Program-made: the position numbers and the translations under genes
In this document: piece after piece, positions 51,215 to 60,820 of the stretch
Position numbering within the stretch: the stretch's first letter is position 1
Layout of the letters: the number at the start of each line of letters is the position of its first letter
The notes under the pieces: model-generated
The model's input: only the letters and a program-made list of their open reading frames with translations
The model's database searches: none
What the model was told of the DNA's origin: nothing
Source of the DNA: Oscillospiraceae bacterium
Lineage (GTDB): Bacteria > Bacillota > Clostridia > Oscillospirales > Ruminococcaceae
NCBI GenBank assembly: GCA_021199795.1
Contig: JAJQHJ010000038.1
Location: forward strand, 1-64,000
Length of the DNA: 64,000 bases
Reading direction: 5' to 3'

Positions 51215-51646
51215 CTATAAAACAATCGTGAACGGTCCGTCATTTTCGAGATTCACGGTCATGTGCGCCCCGAATACTCCCGTCTCAACTTTGATTCCTC
51301 TCAAACGCAGCTCTTCATTGAACTTCTCGTAAAGCCGGTTCGCCTCATCCGGCTTTGCCGCCCCGATAAAGCTCGGTCTGTTCCCGTGGGAGCAATCCGC
51401 AAGAAGCGTAAACTGCGACACCGAGAGAATATCTCCTCTGACATCTTTGATGGAAAGATTCGTCTTCCCGTTCTCATCCTCAAAAATCCGAAGCTTCGAG
51501 ATTTTCTCAGCGAGCTTCACGCAATCATCGTCAGTATCTGTGGGCTCCGCGCCGAAAAGCACAAGAAACCCTCTTTCAATCTTCCCAACAACGTTCCCGT
51601 CAACCGTAACCGAAGCCCGGTTGACTCTCTGAATAACCGTTTTCAT
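51215..51646 (-). CDS. dtd: D-aminoacyl-tRNA deacylase
   Basis: 143 aa. [19 protein letters not shown] and the C-terminal [15 protein letters not shown] (NxGPxT) are the two active-site motifs. Removes D-amino acids from mischarged tRNA. Minus-strand pair with the ArsC-like gene. Confidence 0.96.
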   Translation of the reverse strand: MKTVIQRVNRASVTVDGNVVGKIERGFLVLFGAEPTDTDDDCVKLAEKISKLRIFEDENGKTNLSIKDVRGDILSVSQFTLLADCSHGNRPSFIGAAKPDEANRLYEKFNEELRLRGIKVETGVFGAHMTVNLENDGPFTIVL

Positions 51647-51700
51647 AATACTTCCTCGCCTTTACATATCAGTGCAATATAGTGCATATATTTTACAAAA

Positions 51701-51931
51701 TTATTTATGTATGTATTTGTTCAACCAGCTTGGCATATTCGGGTCGTTAATATCCCATGAATCTACGATTTCTTTGCTTTCATTCCATTCACTCTCGTCA
51801 CCATTAAAAGTCTTTTGCCTGTGACATTTGTATTTCTCGACTGTGCTATCTTCTAGCCAATACTCATTACTGTAGTAGTTCTGCTTACCGTAGCCTTTCC
51901 GTTCATTTGTTGCGTAAATTTTAGCTTTCAT
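51701..51931 (-). CDS. Small hypothetical protein (76 aa)
   Basis: Not recognised. Polar, rich in Lys, Tyr, Asn and Trp (YYSNEYWLEDSTVEKYKCHR, DINDPNMPSWLNKYI). AAGTGAGGATT lies upstream of the ATG. AT-rich. No clear neighbours in operon. Confidence 0.6.
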   Translation of the reverse strand: MKAKIYATNERKGYGKQNYYSNEYWLEDSTVEKYKCHRQKTFNGDESEWNESKEIVDSWDINDPNMPSWLNKYIHK

Positions 51932-52208
51932 ATTAAAATCCTCACTTTCCTTGTTTGTACGTAATATGAGACATGTATTATGATAGCATAAAACATTTGA
52001 ATTTGCAATACTAAAAAGAATTTATACTGTTTCGAGGGTGCAACGCTACCAAGAATATTTGAAGTAAGTATTGAATTGGAGACTGTTTTGTGATATAATG
52101 TAGGTATAACAAAATTGTTAATTCAAGCCAGGTTGTATATTTGAAATAATTTGTACTCTTGTAGATAGGGTCAGGTATTTCAAAGAATCAGAAGGAGGTA
52201 TCACTCAG

Positions 52209-52376
52209 ATGTGCAAGTTAATGGAGGATATGAGAAATGAGGCGACAATTTTAGGAGCCGTTGAGACTTTGAGAGACCTTGCGTTTTCCGAAACCGAAAT
52301 CAAGAATAGAATAATGGTAAAATATAACCTCACCGAGTCCGAGGCTAATAATTATCTGCTCAAAAAATCCGCATAA
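52209..52376 (+). CDS. Small protein (55 aa), Rpn-tail-like helical peptide
   Basis: ATG 52209 after AGAAGGAGG. Encodes MCKLMEDMRNEATILGAVET, then helical LRDLAFSETEIKNRIMVKYN and a short end. The MCxxMEDMRxEA opening resembles the C-terminal or stand-alone small proteins found widely in Lachnospiraceae/Oscillospiraceae beside Rpn-like genes. Terminators at 52381 and 52414 follow. Confidence 0.7.
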   Translation: MCKLMEDMRNEATILGAVETLRDLAFSETEIKNRIMVKYNLTESEANNYLLKKSA

Positions 52377-52380
52377 TCTA

Positions 52381-52447
52381 CTAAAAGCATCCCACGGGAT
52401 GCTTTTTTGCGTAAAAAGGCAGTCCCACTCCGGAACTGCCTTTTCGT
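52381..52447. terminator. Two adjacent terminator hairpins
   Basis: AAAAGCATCCC/GGGATGCTTTTTT (52381-52407), then AAAAAGGCAGT/ACTGCCTTTT (about 52413-52445), which also faces the minus strand gene ending at 52496. Confidence 0.88.
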
Positions 52448-52495
52448 ATTCTATGCTTCAACAATTATTCTCAAACTGACTGCATAAGGGAGTAA

Positions 52496-53335
52496 TCACT
52501 TGTTTGCTGCAGCTTGCTTTGCCATCATTTCCTCAAAAGCACAGATCGCTCCTCCATCATAGAGGATGTCCACGCCATCAAGATAACTGCACTCATCGCT
52601 AACCATGAAAGCCATCATCTTTGCAATTTCTTCCGGCTCGCCGAGTCTTCCCATAGCTCCGGCTTTTGCAAACGAAGCGACTTCTTCTCCCTCAACATCT
52701 CCCATGGGAGTTTTGAAAGTTCCGGGAGAGATGGAGACGACACGGATTCCTTTCTTTCCGTAGCGGAGAGCCATTTTCTTTGTGTACCACTGTACAAAAT
52801 TCTTTGAGACGGTATAGCCCATTCCGGTCTGCTGTTCTGCCGGGATAGAATCTATCATCTGATTTGCAGCAGCCTTGAAAGCATCCTCGTTTGAAAGACT
52901 CAGCTGGTAGAGCTGATAAGGAGCTTTGTCTGCAGGGAGCATGTAACCAGACATGGAGGATACATTCAGAATGCAGCTTCCTGCCTCCATAACCTCAGCC
53001 ATTTCTTCATCGATATTGATTGTGCCGCAGGCGTTGATTTCAAAAATCTTCTTGCCGTCAGCCATATGAGGAGATACTCCCGCGGAGTGAATAACAGCTT
53101 TTACAGTACCCAATGTTTTTGCGTATTCTGCCAATGCCTTTACCGATTCGCGATTTCCTGCATCAGCCGGATATGCTTCAGCGTCGATTCCCAAAGTCTT
53201 AAGTTCCTGAATTGCATTCTCAAGCTTGGAGACTGTGCGTCCAACAAGAATCACTTTTCCGTTTTTGCCGACAATCTTTGCAGCTTCCAGACCCATTCCA
53301 CTACCGCCGCCGGTGATTACATAAACATTGCTCAT
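52496..53335 (-). CDS. Short-chain dehydrogenase/reductase
   Basis: 279 aa from ATG 53335 (GAGGTG upstream). The nucleotide loop TGGGSGMG is at residues 8-15, the catalytic Ser in LNVSSMSGYM, and YTVSKNFV gives YxxxK; SPGTFKTPM follows. The enlarged region between Ser and Tyr (about 45 residues) resembles 3-alpha-hydroxysteroid dehydrogenases of gut Clostridia, but the substrate cannot be assigned by sequence alone. Confidence 0.85.
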   Translation of the reverse strand: MSNVYVITGGGSGMGLEAAKIVGKNGKVILVGRTVSKLENAIQELKTLGIDAEAYPADAGNRESVKALAEYAKTLGTVKAVIHSAGVSPHMADGKKIFEINACGTINIDEEMAEVMEAGSCILNVSSMSGYMLPADKAPYQLYQLSLSNEDAFKAAANQMIDSIPAEQQTGMGYTVSKNFVQWYTKKMALRYGKKGIRVVSISPGTFKTPMGDVEGEEVASFAKAGAMGRLGEPEEIAKMMAFMVSDECSYLDGVDILYDGGAICAFEEMMAKQAAANK

Positions 53336-53423
53336 AAGAGACACCTCTTTCTATTTTTCGATAGCCAAAGCTAACGTGACGCACCCATTATAGCATTAAG
53401 CAATAGGTAAGTCAACAACAGAA

Positions 53424-53458
53424 AAAGGCGGTTTTGTATCAAAACCGCCTTTTATTAT
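53424..53458 (-). terminator. Terminator of gdhA
   Basis: AAAAGGCGGTTTTG and CAAAACCGCCTTTT form a perfect long stem, symmetrical and usable from either strand. Confidence 0.9.
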
Positions 53459-53475
53459 ATCTTTTTCAGCCTAAA

Positions 53476-54906
<1,431 letters not shown>

Positions 54907-55005
54907 TCAGAAATTTCAAAATAAATCATCATCACCCCGATTTTTGAGGAATCTTTTATAGATTTTGACTAAAGCGGAGGGGTTGAAGCGTCAGGATTGC
55001 CAAGC

Positions 55006-55034
55006 TTGAAAAACAGCCCCGACTATGTTATAAT
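55006..55034 (+). promoter_or_regulatory. Promoter of the second XRE-TPR regulator
   Basis: TTGAAA (55006-55011), 17 bases, TATAAT (55029-55034). Confidence 0.85.
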
Positions 55035-55070
55035 ATCAGAAATTAATTCATATGGAAAAAGGAGCTTAAA

Positions 55071-55976
55071 ATGACCATAGGAGAAATAATCAGAAACCGC
55101 AGAGAGGAGCTTTCGGCAAGCCGGAAGGATATCTGCCAAGGAATTTGCACCGAATCTATGCTCTACAAAGTTGAGGGAGGTACAAAGTCGTTCAAACCCG
55201 AAACCCTTGCACTTATTTTGGAGAGACTCGGAATGCACAACGTCTTTGACGGAGAACTGATAACCACTAACGATTATCGCTATGTTCAGACTATCAGGCA
55301 GGTGAACGTACTCAGAATCAGCGGGGATACGGACAAAGCCGCAGAGTTACTCTCAACAATCGAGGAATATTATGAGGAATTCTCTGTGTCAACAAAACAG
55401 CGTTTTGACATGTGCGAAACATTGCTTACTGAAAAGACAGTCGGCATGAGCCGTGAGCAAAAGCTCGATAGCTTTGAACAGATAATCCGATATACCATAA
55501 AGGATTTCAGCCCAATGAAATTGCCACTATACTTTACCCATGTGGAGCGTTTAGTTATAAATGTGATAGCTAATTGCTACTATTTCATAGGCGATTTCGA
55601 GACTGCAATACATATTCATAGTCACATAAAAAAGTGTTTGGAAGATGTAATGTTGGACAAAACAGCAGCAGCTCGAAGTTTGTTATTGACTTGCAATAAC
55701 TTAGCAGAAGTATTAGTTGCTTGCGGTGAATACAAAGAAGCCCTAAAGACTGCACGAGAGGGTCTTGAGTGGGCAAAATATATGAATGTTATTAATGAAA
55801 CAGCTTCAAGCTGTATGTATAACGTTGCTGTTTGCTTGCTGAAGATAGGCAACAAAGAGGACTACGAAGAGGCAAAGCAAATGGCGTATGATGCATACAA
55901 CACGAGTAGAGTGTTTAATGTGCGTTCGGAATTTACGAAGCTGTATAAAGAATTCCTTAACGAGAATTTTAATTAG
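55071..55976 (+). CDS. Second XRE-TPR regulator of RRNPP/Rgg type
   Basis: 301 aa, paralogous to 44413: XRE domain (IGEIIRNRREELSASRKDIC, TESMLYKVEGGTKSFKPETL, ILERLGMH) and TPR-like helices (VINVIANCYYFIGDFETAIH, LLTCNNLAEVLVACGEYKEA, SCMYNVAVCLLKIGNKEDYE). AAAAAGGAG precedes the ATG. It lies just upstream of an ABC exporter whose promoter has a 7-3-7 palindrome. No peptide gene is visible next to it. Confidence 0.85.
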   Translation: MTIGEIIRNRREELSASRKDICQGICTESMLYKVEGGTKSFKPETLALILERLGMHNVFDGELITTNDYRYVQTIRQVNVLRISGDTDKAAELLSTIEEYYEEFSVSTKQRFDMCETLLTEKTVGMSREQKLDSFEQIIRYTIKDFSPMKLPLYFTHVERLVINVIANCYYFIGDFETAIHIHSHIKKCLEDVMLDKTAAARSLLLTCNNLAEVLVACGEYKEALKTAREGLEWAKYMNVINETASSCMYNVAVCLLKIGNKEDYEEAKQMAYDAYNTSRVFNVRSEFTKLYKEFLNENFN

Positions 55977-55984
55977 TATTTTAA

Positions 55985-56001
55985 TAGGACCGTTGGTCCT
56001 A
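55985..56001. promoter_or_regulatory. Perfect 7-3-7 palindrome upstream of the ABC exporter promoter
   Basis: TAGGACC GTT GGTCCTA, centre 55993, exactly 17 bases upstream of the -35 start at 56010. The same offset is seen for the palindrome at 45629. It could also act as a hairpin at the end of the regulator gene. Confidence 0.7.
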
Positions 56002-56009
56002 CCGACGAT

Positions 56010-56038
56010 TTGCTTTTCTTTTGGGGCGATGCTATAAT
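56010..56038 (+). promoter_or_regulatory. Promoter of the ABC exporter gene
   Basis: TTGCTT (56010-56015), 17 bases, TATAAT (56033-56038). Confidence 0.8.
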
Positions 56039-56073
56039 GGGAGTGACTAAAAAAGAAATAAGGTGAAATCAAA

Positions 56074-57855
56074 ATGAAAAATCTAAAATCCACCCTCGGA
56101 AACATCGTCTGGATCTGCAAGCCGTTCTGGAAGTATGGGAAGCTCTATATCATCCTTTCGGTCTGCATTTCCGCTATCTACACGCCGATTGACGACTTGA
56201 TTTATGTTAAGTTCCCGGAGATTATCATCAATATGCTGAACGCCGGGCGGGCATTTTCGGCTATTGCGGTTGTTGCCGCTCTAATCTGCGGAGCATCATT
56301 TCTAAATAATGCCGTCAGGAAGCTTGCAAGGGCTTATTTCAACAAGAGAAAAGCCGGAGTCGAGGTTCAGGCAAATCGGGAAATCTATCGCAAGGCGATG
56401 AAGCTTGACTACCGCTATATCGACTCTCCTGAGTATTACGACAACTACGCTTGGGCGGTCGATGAGTATTCAAACCAGATGGAATCCGCACGTCAGCTTC
56501 TTATCGACTTTTTCCAGTGTGTCCTCAGCCTTGTAGTTCTCGTTTCGATAATCGCAACGCTTGGACCGTGGATTCTCCTTGCCGAAATTTTGGAAATGTT
56601 CCTTATCTCAAGAATCAATGTCCTGGCAAACAAGATGCAGATTCGTGAGAAAGACGAACTTATCCCCATTGAGCGAAGACTCGGTTATTTCCACAGGCTT
56701 TTCTATATGAAAGACTATGCCGCCGATGTCAAGTCAACACCTCTTGGAGAAAAAGTTCTCGCCGAGCACCGCAAAACTGGCGGGAATAAAGTCAGTATCG
56801 TCGGCTCCTACGCCTGGAAAATAGAAATGCTCTATAACTGTCAGGAGCTGGTTTTCTCCGTCACCGAGCTTATAGTCGTTCTGTACATCGTTAAAAGTAT
56901 CATTTCCGGCAGAATCGCCGAGGTCGGCATGTACATGACCCTGATGCTCTCGTTCTACCGTCTTGATACCCGAATCCACAACCTCACATTCGTTCTGAGC
57001 GATGCCAACGTCCTCTCGATGAACGTAGAGAAAATCCGCAACTTCTTCAATATGAAGTCGGAAATAGAAGTTCAGGACGAGGAAAAGTCAAAGCCCGAAA
57101 CCGGCATTTTCTCTGTCGAACTTAAAGATGTCGGCTTCTCTTATGAAAATTCGGAGTTTGCGCTTTCCGGCTTGAATCTTAAGATCAATCCCGGCGAAAA
57201 GATAGCCATAGTCGGCGAAAACGGAGCGGGGAAGTCCACCTTTGTCAAGCTTCTTCTGAGGCTCTATGACGTTAAGAACGGCGAAATCCTCATAAACGGC
57301 AAGCCGATCAAGGATTATGACATCCATGCCCTCCGGCAACAGATAGGCGTTGCATTCCAGAACACCAATATCTATGCCATGAGCCTTGCCGACAATATCT
57401 CGCTTTACGGGAATATTTCCGGGAAGTCGATGATAGAGACCGCCGAAAAGCTTGGGCTTGATGAAGTAACAAAGAAGAACAAGACCGACTATAACGCCGA
57501 GCTCACCCGTGAGTTTTATGAGGACGGAATCCTCCTCTCCGGTGGTGAAGCCCAGAAAGTCGCCCTTGCCAGAGTTATGAGCCGTGATTTCAGCCTGCTT
57601 CTTCTGGATGAGCCATCCTCCGCCCTTGGCCCGATTGCCGAGTACAGGATGAGCGAAGCCATCCTCAGTGCCGCCAACAAGTCGACCACAGTCATCATTG
57701 CCCACCGCCTCTCGACCATCCGTGATGCCGACAGGATATACGTCTTTGACCACGGTAAAATAGTAGAATCCGGCACCCATGACGAGCTGATGGCAAAGAA
57801 CGGTCACTACCACGAAATGTTCACCAAACAGGCGGAGAATTACGTCAGAGAATGA
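56074..57855 (+). CDS. ABC exporter, fused permease and ATPase
   Basis: 593 aa half-transporter. Six membrane helices in the first ~330 residues, then the ATPase: Walker A GENGAGKST, signature LSGGEAQKVALARVM, Walker B LLLLDEPSSALGP and the H-loop IIAHRLSTIRDADRI. No N-terminal C39 peptidase, so it does not mature leader peptides itself. It is encoded as a single half-molecule, so a homodimer is likely. Cargo unknown; its control region suggests regulation by the adjacent RRNPP-type protein. Confidence 0.92.
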   Translation: MKNLKSTLGNIVWICKPFWKYGKLYIILSVCISAIYTPIDDLIYVKFPEIIINMLNAGRAFSAIAVVAALICGASFLNNAVRKLARAYFNKRKAGVEVQANREIYRKAMKLDYRYIDSPEYYDNYAWAVDEYSNQMESARQLLIDFFQCVLSLVVLVSIIATLGPWILLAEILEMFLISRINVLANKMQIREKDELIPIERRLGYFHRLFYMKDYAADVKSTPLGEKVLAEHRKTGGNKVSIVGSYAWKIEMLYNCQELVFSVTELIVVLYIVKSIISGRIAEVGMYMTLMLSFYRLDTRIHNLTFVLSDANVLSMNVEKIRNFFNMKSEIEVQDEEKSKPETGIFSVELKDVGFSYENSEFALSGLNLKINPGEKIAIVGENGAGKSTFVKLLLRLYDVKNGEILINGKPIKDYDIHALRQQIGVAFQNTNIYAMSLADNISLYGNISGKSMIETAEKLGLDEVTKKNKTDYNAELTREFYEDGILLSGGEAQKVALARVMSRDFSLLLLDEPSSALGPIAEYRMSEAILSAANKSTTVIIAHRLSTIRDADRIYVFDHGKIVESGTHDELMAKNGHYHEMFTKQAENYVRE

Positions 57856-57872
57856 TTTACATACAATAACAA

Positions 57873-57897
57873 AGAGCGACCCTCACCCGGTCGCTCT
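57873..57897. terminator. AGAGCGACC hairpin terminator, copy 2
   Basis: AGAGCGACC and GGTCGCTCT around CTCACCC, between convergent genes. The 25-base unit is identical to 60788-60812. Confidence 0.8.
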
Positions 57898-57911
57898 CGG
57901 ATATTACTATG

Positions 57912-58367
57912 TTAAGCTCGACGTTCCATTCTCAGTAGACGCTCCGTTGTTCCTTCCTCGAACTGCCAGATGTCTGTAAGTTCAAAGCCGTGACGACTGT
58001 AGAAAGCAATCGCTCGCATATTTTTCTCCAAGACCCACAAATATCGGACATCAAATTTTTCTATTGCAAAATCTAAAAGCTTTCCGCCTATTCCCTCATT
58101 TGTGAAGAAGCTGTCTACATATAGTTTTTTAACCTCTTGACCGCAGATTTGGATAAGCCCTTTAACAAAGCCATCCTCATACACCCACGTTTCTTCAAGA
58201 GGATTTTTATTTGCAAGATATTCATTTGCAACAGATAACACTTGCAATTCGCCAAACGAGTAGCTGTCATCCTGAAAAATTGGGCGGTAATTCAATCTAT
58301 TGGAATAAACAAGGATTTCTGCAATTCTTGATACATCCTCTTTCTTTGCCTGTCTTATTTCAGCCAT
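57912..58367 (-). CDS. GNAT-family N-acetyltransferase
   Basis: 151 aa. EIRQAKKEDVSRIAEILVYS at the start, then VKKLYVDSFFTNEGIGGKLL with the acetyl-CoA loop (usual RxxGxG/A is NEGIGG), and NMRAIAFYSRHGFEL. Substrate unknown. A hairpin terminator lies just after it. Confidence 0.88.
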   Translation of the reverse strand: MAEIRQAKKEDVSRIAEILVYSNRLNYRPIFQDDSYSFGELQVLSVANEYLANKNPLEETWVYEDGFVKGLIQICGQEVKKLYVDSFFTNEGIGGKLLDFAIEKFDVRYLWVLEKNMRAIAFYSRHGFELTDIWQFEEGTTERLLRMERRA

Positions 58368-58440
58368 TGCAACTCTTCACGCCCTTTCAAGAGACAGTAT
58401 ATCATTTCAGAACAAGAAAAGCAAGCACCCAGCCACAAAA

Positions 58441-58466
58441 AGAGCGACCCTTGGAAAGGTCGCTCT
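58441..58466. terminator. AGAGCGACC hairpin terminator, copy 3
   Basis: AGAGCGACC (58441-58449) and GGTCGCTCT (58458-58466), 9-base stem, downstream of the minus-strand GNAT gene ending at 58472. Confidence 0.8.
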
Positions 58467-58471
58467 TAACA

Positions 58472-58915
58472 TTATTTCTTCATTTCGAGGTAAGGCAGCT
58501 CCCCATATCCCATTTTCCTATACAGATGCACAGCCGCCTCATTCTCCCTTTCAACTTCCAGCCGGAAGATGACGTCCTGGTCTGCATACTGCTCTTCAAG
58601 ATAGTCAAAAAATCGGCTGCCGATGCCCAAGCCTCTCTCAGCTTCTTTCAGGTACAAATCCTCCACCCAGATGCAAGGCTTCCCGAATTCAGTTGAAAAG
58701 CTCTTTGCAATCATGGAATACCCGCATACTTCTCCGTCCGACAAAAAGATGTATCCCTCTAAGAAAGGGCAGTCGCTGACGCAGTTGTCGAAATCGCTCG
58801 CGAAAATCTCCTCCGACCCATCCGTATACACCGCCGCCGACCGGTAAAATACCCGCATCATCCCGAGCACTTCGTCCCTGTCGCTATATTCCATTTTTCT
58901 GAAAAGAATGTTCAT
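58472..58915 (-). CDS. GNAT-family N-acetyltransferase
   Basis: 147 aa. IWVEDLYLKEAERGLGIGSR has the RGLGIG acetyl-CoA loop, followed by LEVERENEAAVHLYRKMGYG. ATG 58915 (or Met at 58894). A different subfamily from its neighbour at 57912; substrate unknown. Confidence 0.9.
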   Translation of the reverse strand: MNILFRKMEYSDRDEVLGMMRVFYRSAAVYTDGSEEIFASDFDNCVSDCPFLEGYIFLSDGEVCGYSMIAKSFSTEFGKPCIWVEDLYLKEAERGLGIGSRFFDYLEEQYADQDVIFRLEVERENEAAVHLYRKMGYGELPYLEMKK

Positions 58916-58998
58916 ACACGTTTCCTCCGCTGTATATATCGAGCAAAATCGGGTTCTGTGCTAGTATACCACATAAGGATAACGAAATCAAGCTGACA

Positions 58999-59040
58999 GG
59001 CAGAAAAAGAGTGATCCCATAGGAGTCACTCTTTTTTGCA
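58999..59040. terminator. Terminator after the WG-repeat lipoprotein gene
   Basis: AAAAGAGTGA...TCACTCTTTTTT stem around a short loop. Confidence 0.8.
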
Positions 59041-59053
59041 AGCTTAATTTAGC

Positions 59054-60538
59054 TTAAAAGACGATTTCACCATCAGTGTTGATGTAATGATGATTAGAAT
59101 CTGCTGTTGTAACGTATGCCATGCCCTCGCTGAAATCTTCGCCATCCTTAAGAACAAGGTCAAAAGCTTCTTCACCATAGATGTTTAGATACCCGACGTC
59201 TTTTACCCAATAATAACCGCATTTTAATTCACCATGGTCTACGCCTCTTTTTGGTGAAAACATTTCATTTCCGCTTGTGTCAATTACTACATAGTATCCT
59301 GAGCCTTGATCGTTTGTTATGTCAATTAGTGAATAACCGTCATTGAACTGTTGAATGTCCCAAATGCAGACATCAGGTATATTATATTTGGATAGGTCTA
59401 TTACTAGTTGTCCGTCTATATCATAGTATCCGTTTTTGGTGTCACTGTAGTAAACGCCATGTTCAATATAGTACTCGCAATAGTCACCGACCTGATATAT
59501 CAGACCATTATGTCTCTCTGTGATGTATTCTCTAGCCCAATAGTCAACGCTGATATCATAATAAAGCGGAACTTCCATTTCTTCATTTGTAAGTATGTTA
59601 TACAAGCGATATTTTGAAGAAGTGTATATGCAATACTCATAATATCCTATGTTAGGCATTACTCCAGGTTCACTCCACCAGTTACCCTCACTATCGATAA
59701 TCCCATAGTAAGTACCCGTCTGTTCAAAAGTGTCAATACTTATAGATACTCTGGTATATCCAAAGTAATCCTCATCTTCACCTAAGCCGATAATTTTTAC
59801 CGAGGTAACACTATCAGAGCCCCAACGTGCTTCGCCATATTCATACCCATCTTCCGGCGACCAGACTACATTTCCAGCTTTGTCAACAACGGCGGTGATT
59901 TCGCCCAGTAACGTGCCAACAATAGCTACTTCATTTGCAAAGTATGACATTGGAACCTGGTTATTGTCTAAAACGAACAATATATTGCCTTCCTTGTCAC
60001 AACAACTCCATTCCAGGTTCCCTGTTCTCACCCAAGCAACTCCGTCGTGATAGTCCTGACCTTCAATAATTCTTATAAGATCATCAACTTCAAATTCATG
60101 AGAGGTTTCAATTACTTCATATCCATTTTGGGCAAAGAAGTTCTCGTCATACTGTGCCGTAACTACAACAGTATCTCCGTTTTGCAATTCGCTATAGCTA
60201 GTTTCAAGAGAAAAGACAACATTGTCTTGTACAAAGGCAGAACATTCAGACGTTGATATTTCTGTAACTTTACCGAACCCATTCCAACCATCGCAAACCA
60301 CTTCCACTGATTCAAAGACATTTATTGGTTCTAAATCAGCAATAATTTCTTGTTCGTCTTCTTCCGCTGATTCTGTAGAGACGCTATATTCCTCTTTAGC
60401 TTCCGTGGAAGTATCGTATTTACGCTCGCTTTCAGTTGTAGAGCTTGTGATGTTGCTTGTTTCGCTTGCTTTTCCACAGCCAACAAAGAGCGATACGACC
60501 ACTAATACCGAAAGTACTAATGCCAATAACTTTTTCAT
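59054..60538 (-). CDS. Lipoprotein with WG-repeat-like beta-propeller domain (494 aa)
   Basis: ATG 60538 with AAAAGGATG upstream; earlier in-frame starts lie in the structured leader. Signal peptide ending SLFVGC (lipobox VGC), Ser/Thr/Glu-rich linker (~22-70), then a domain at ~75-145 (DGWNGFGKVTEISTSECSAF) and repeats of the WG type from ~150 on: GVAWVRTGNLEWSCCDKEGN, YYGIIDSEGNWWSEPG, GYYDIDGQLVIDLSKY, EGMAYVTTADSNHHYINTDG. Surface protein, function unknown. A three-stem leader RNA ends in a terminator 30 bases before the gene. Confidence 0.8.
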   Translation of the reverse strand: MKKLLALVLSVLVVVSLFVGCGKASETSNITSSTTESERKYDTSTEAKEEYSVSTESAEEDEQEIIADLEPINVFESVEVVCDGWNGFGKVTEISTSECSAFVQDNVVFSLETSYSELQNGDTVVVTAQYDENFFAQNGYEVIETSHEFEVDDLIRIIEGQDYHDGVAWVRTGNLEWSCCDKEGNILFVLDNNQVPMSYFANEVAIVGTLLGEITAVVDKAGNVVWSPEDGYEYGEARWGSDSVTSVKIIGLGEDEDYFGYTRVSISIDTFEQTGTYYGIIDSEGNWWSEPGVMPNIGYYEYCIYTSSKYRLYNILTNEEMEVPLYYDISVDYWAREYITERHNGLIYQVGDYCEYYIEHGVYYSDTKNGYYDIDGQLVIDLSKYNIPDVCIWDIQQFNDGYSLIDITNDQGSGYYVVIDTSGNEMFSPKRGVDHGELKCGYYWVKDVGYLNIYGEEAFDLVLKDGEDFSEGMAYVTTADSNHHYINTDGEIVF

Positions 60539-60554
60539 AAACATCATCCTTTTA

Positions 60555-60732
60555 AATATATTTTTACGCAATAAAAAATGCGTCCCAATAAGAGACGCAC
60601 GAAAAAGTGAATCCCTCATTGTTGCCACACAATCTCATAGCGTATAAACTGGAATGAGTAAAGAGAGACATCACCTTTTGCCAAAGGTGGCATCCCAATT
60701 TATACGCAGACTATTAGATTATGTGGCACTTC
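60555..60732 (-). promoter_or_regulatory. Structured leader RNA ending in a terminator, upstream of the WG-repeat gene
   Basis: Read on the minus strand: TGCCACATAATCT pairs with AGATTGTGTGGCA (outer stem, one G-U), inside it GCGTATAAA pairs with TTTATACGC, and inside that CACCTTT pairs with AAAGGTG around GGCA. About 20 bases later TGCGTCTC/GGGACGCA plus TTTTTT forms a terminator. A long nested stem then a terminator before an ORF is the build of an attenuator or riboswitch. No known class recognised. Confidence 0.6.
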
Positions 60733-60787
60733 CATCATATCATAAAGAATTGTTTTTGTAAAGGCTTTTTGGAAAAATCACATAAAA

Positions 60788-60820
60788 AGAGCGACCCTCA
60801 CCCGGTCGCTCTGTTTTTTA
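60788..60820. terminator. AGAGCGACC hairpin terminator, copy 4
   Basis: AGAGCGACC (60788-60796) and GGTCGCTCT (60804-60812), then GTTTTTTA. It follows the cardiolipin synthase gene on the minus strand (stop at 60818) and the WG-repeat leader on the other side. Confidence 0.8.
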
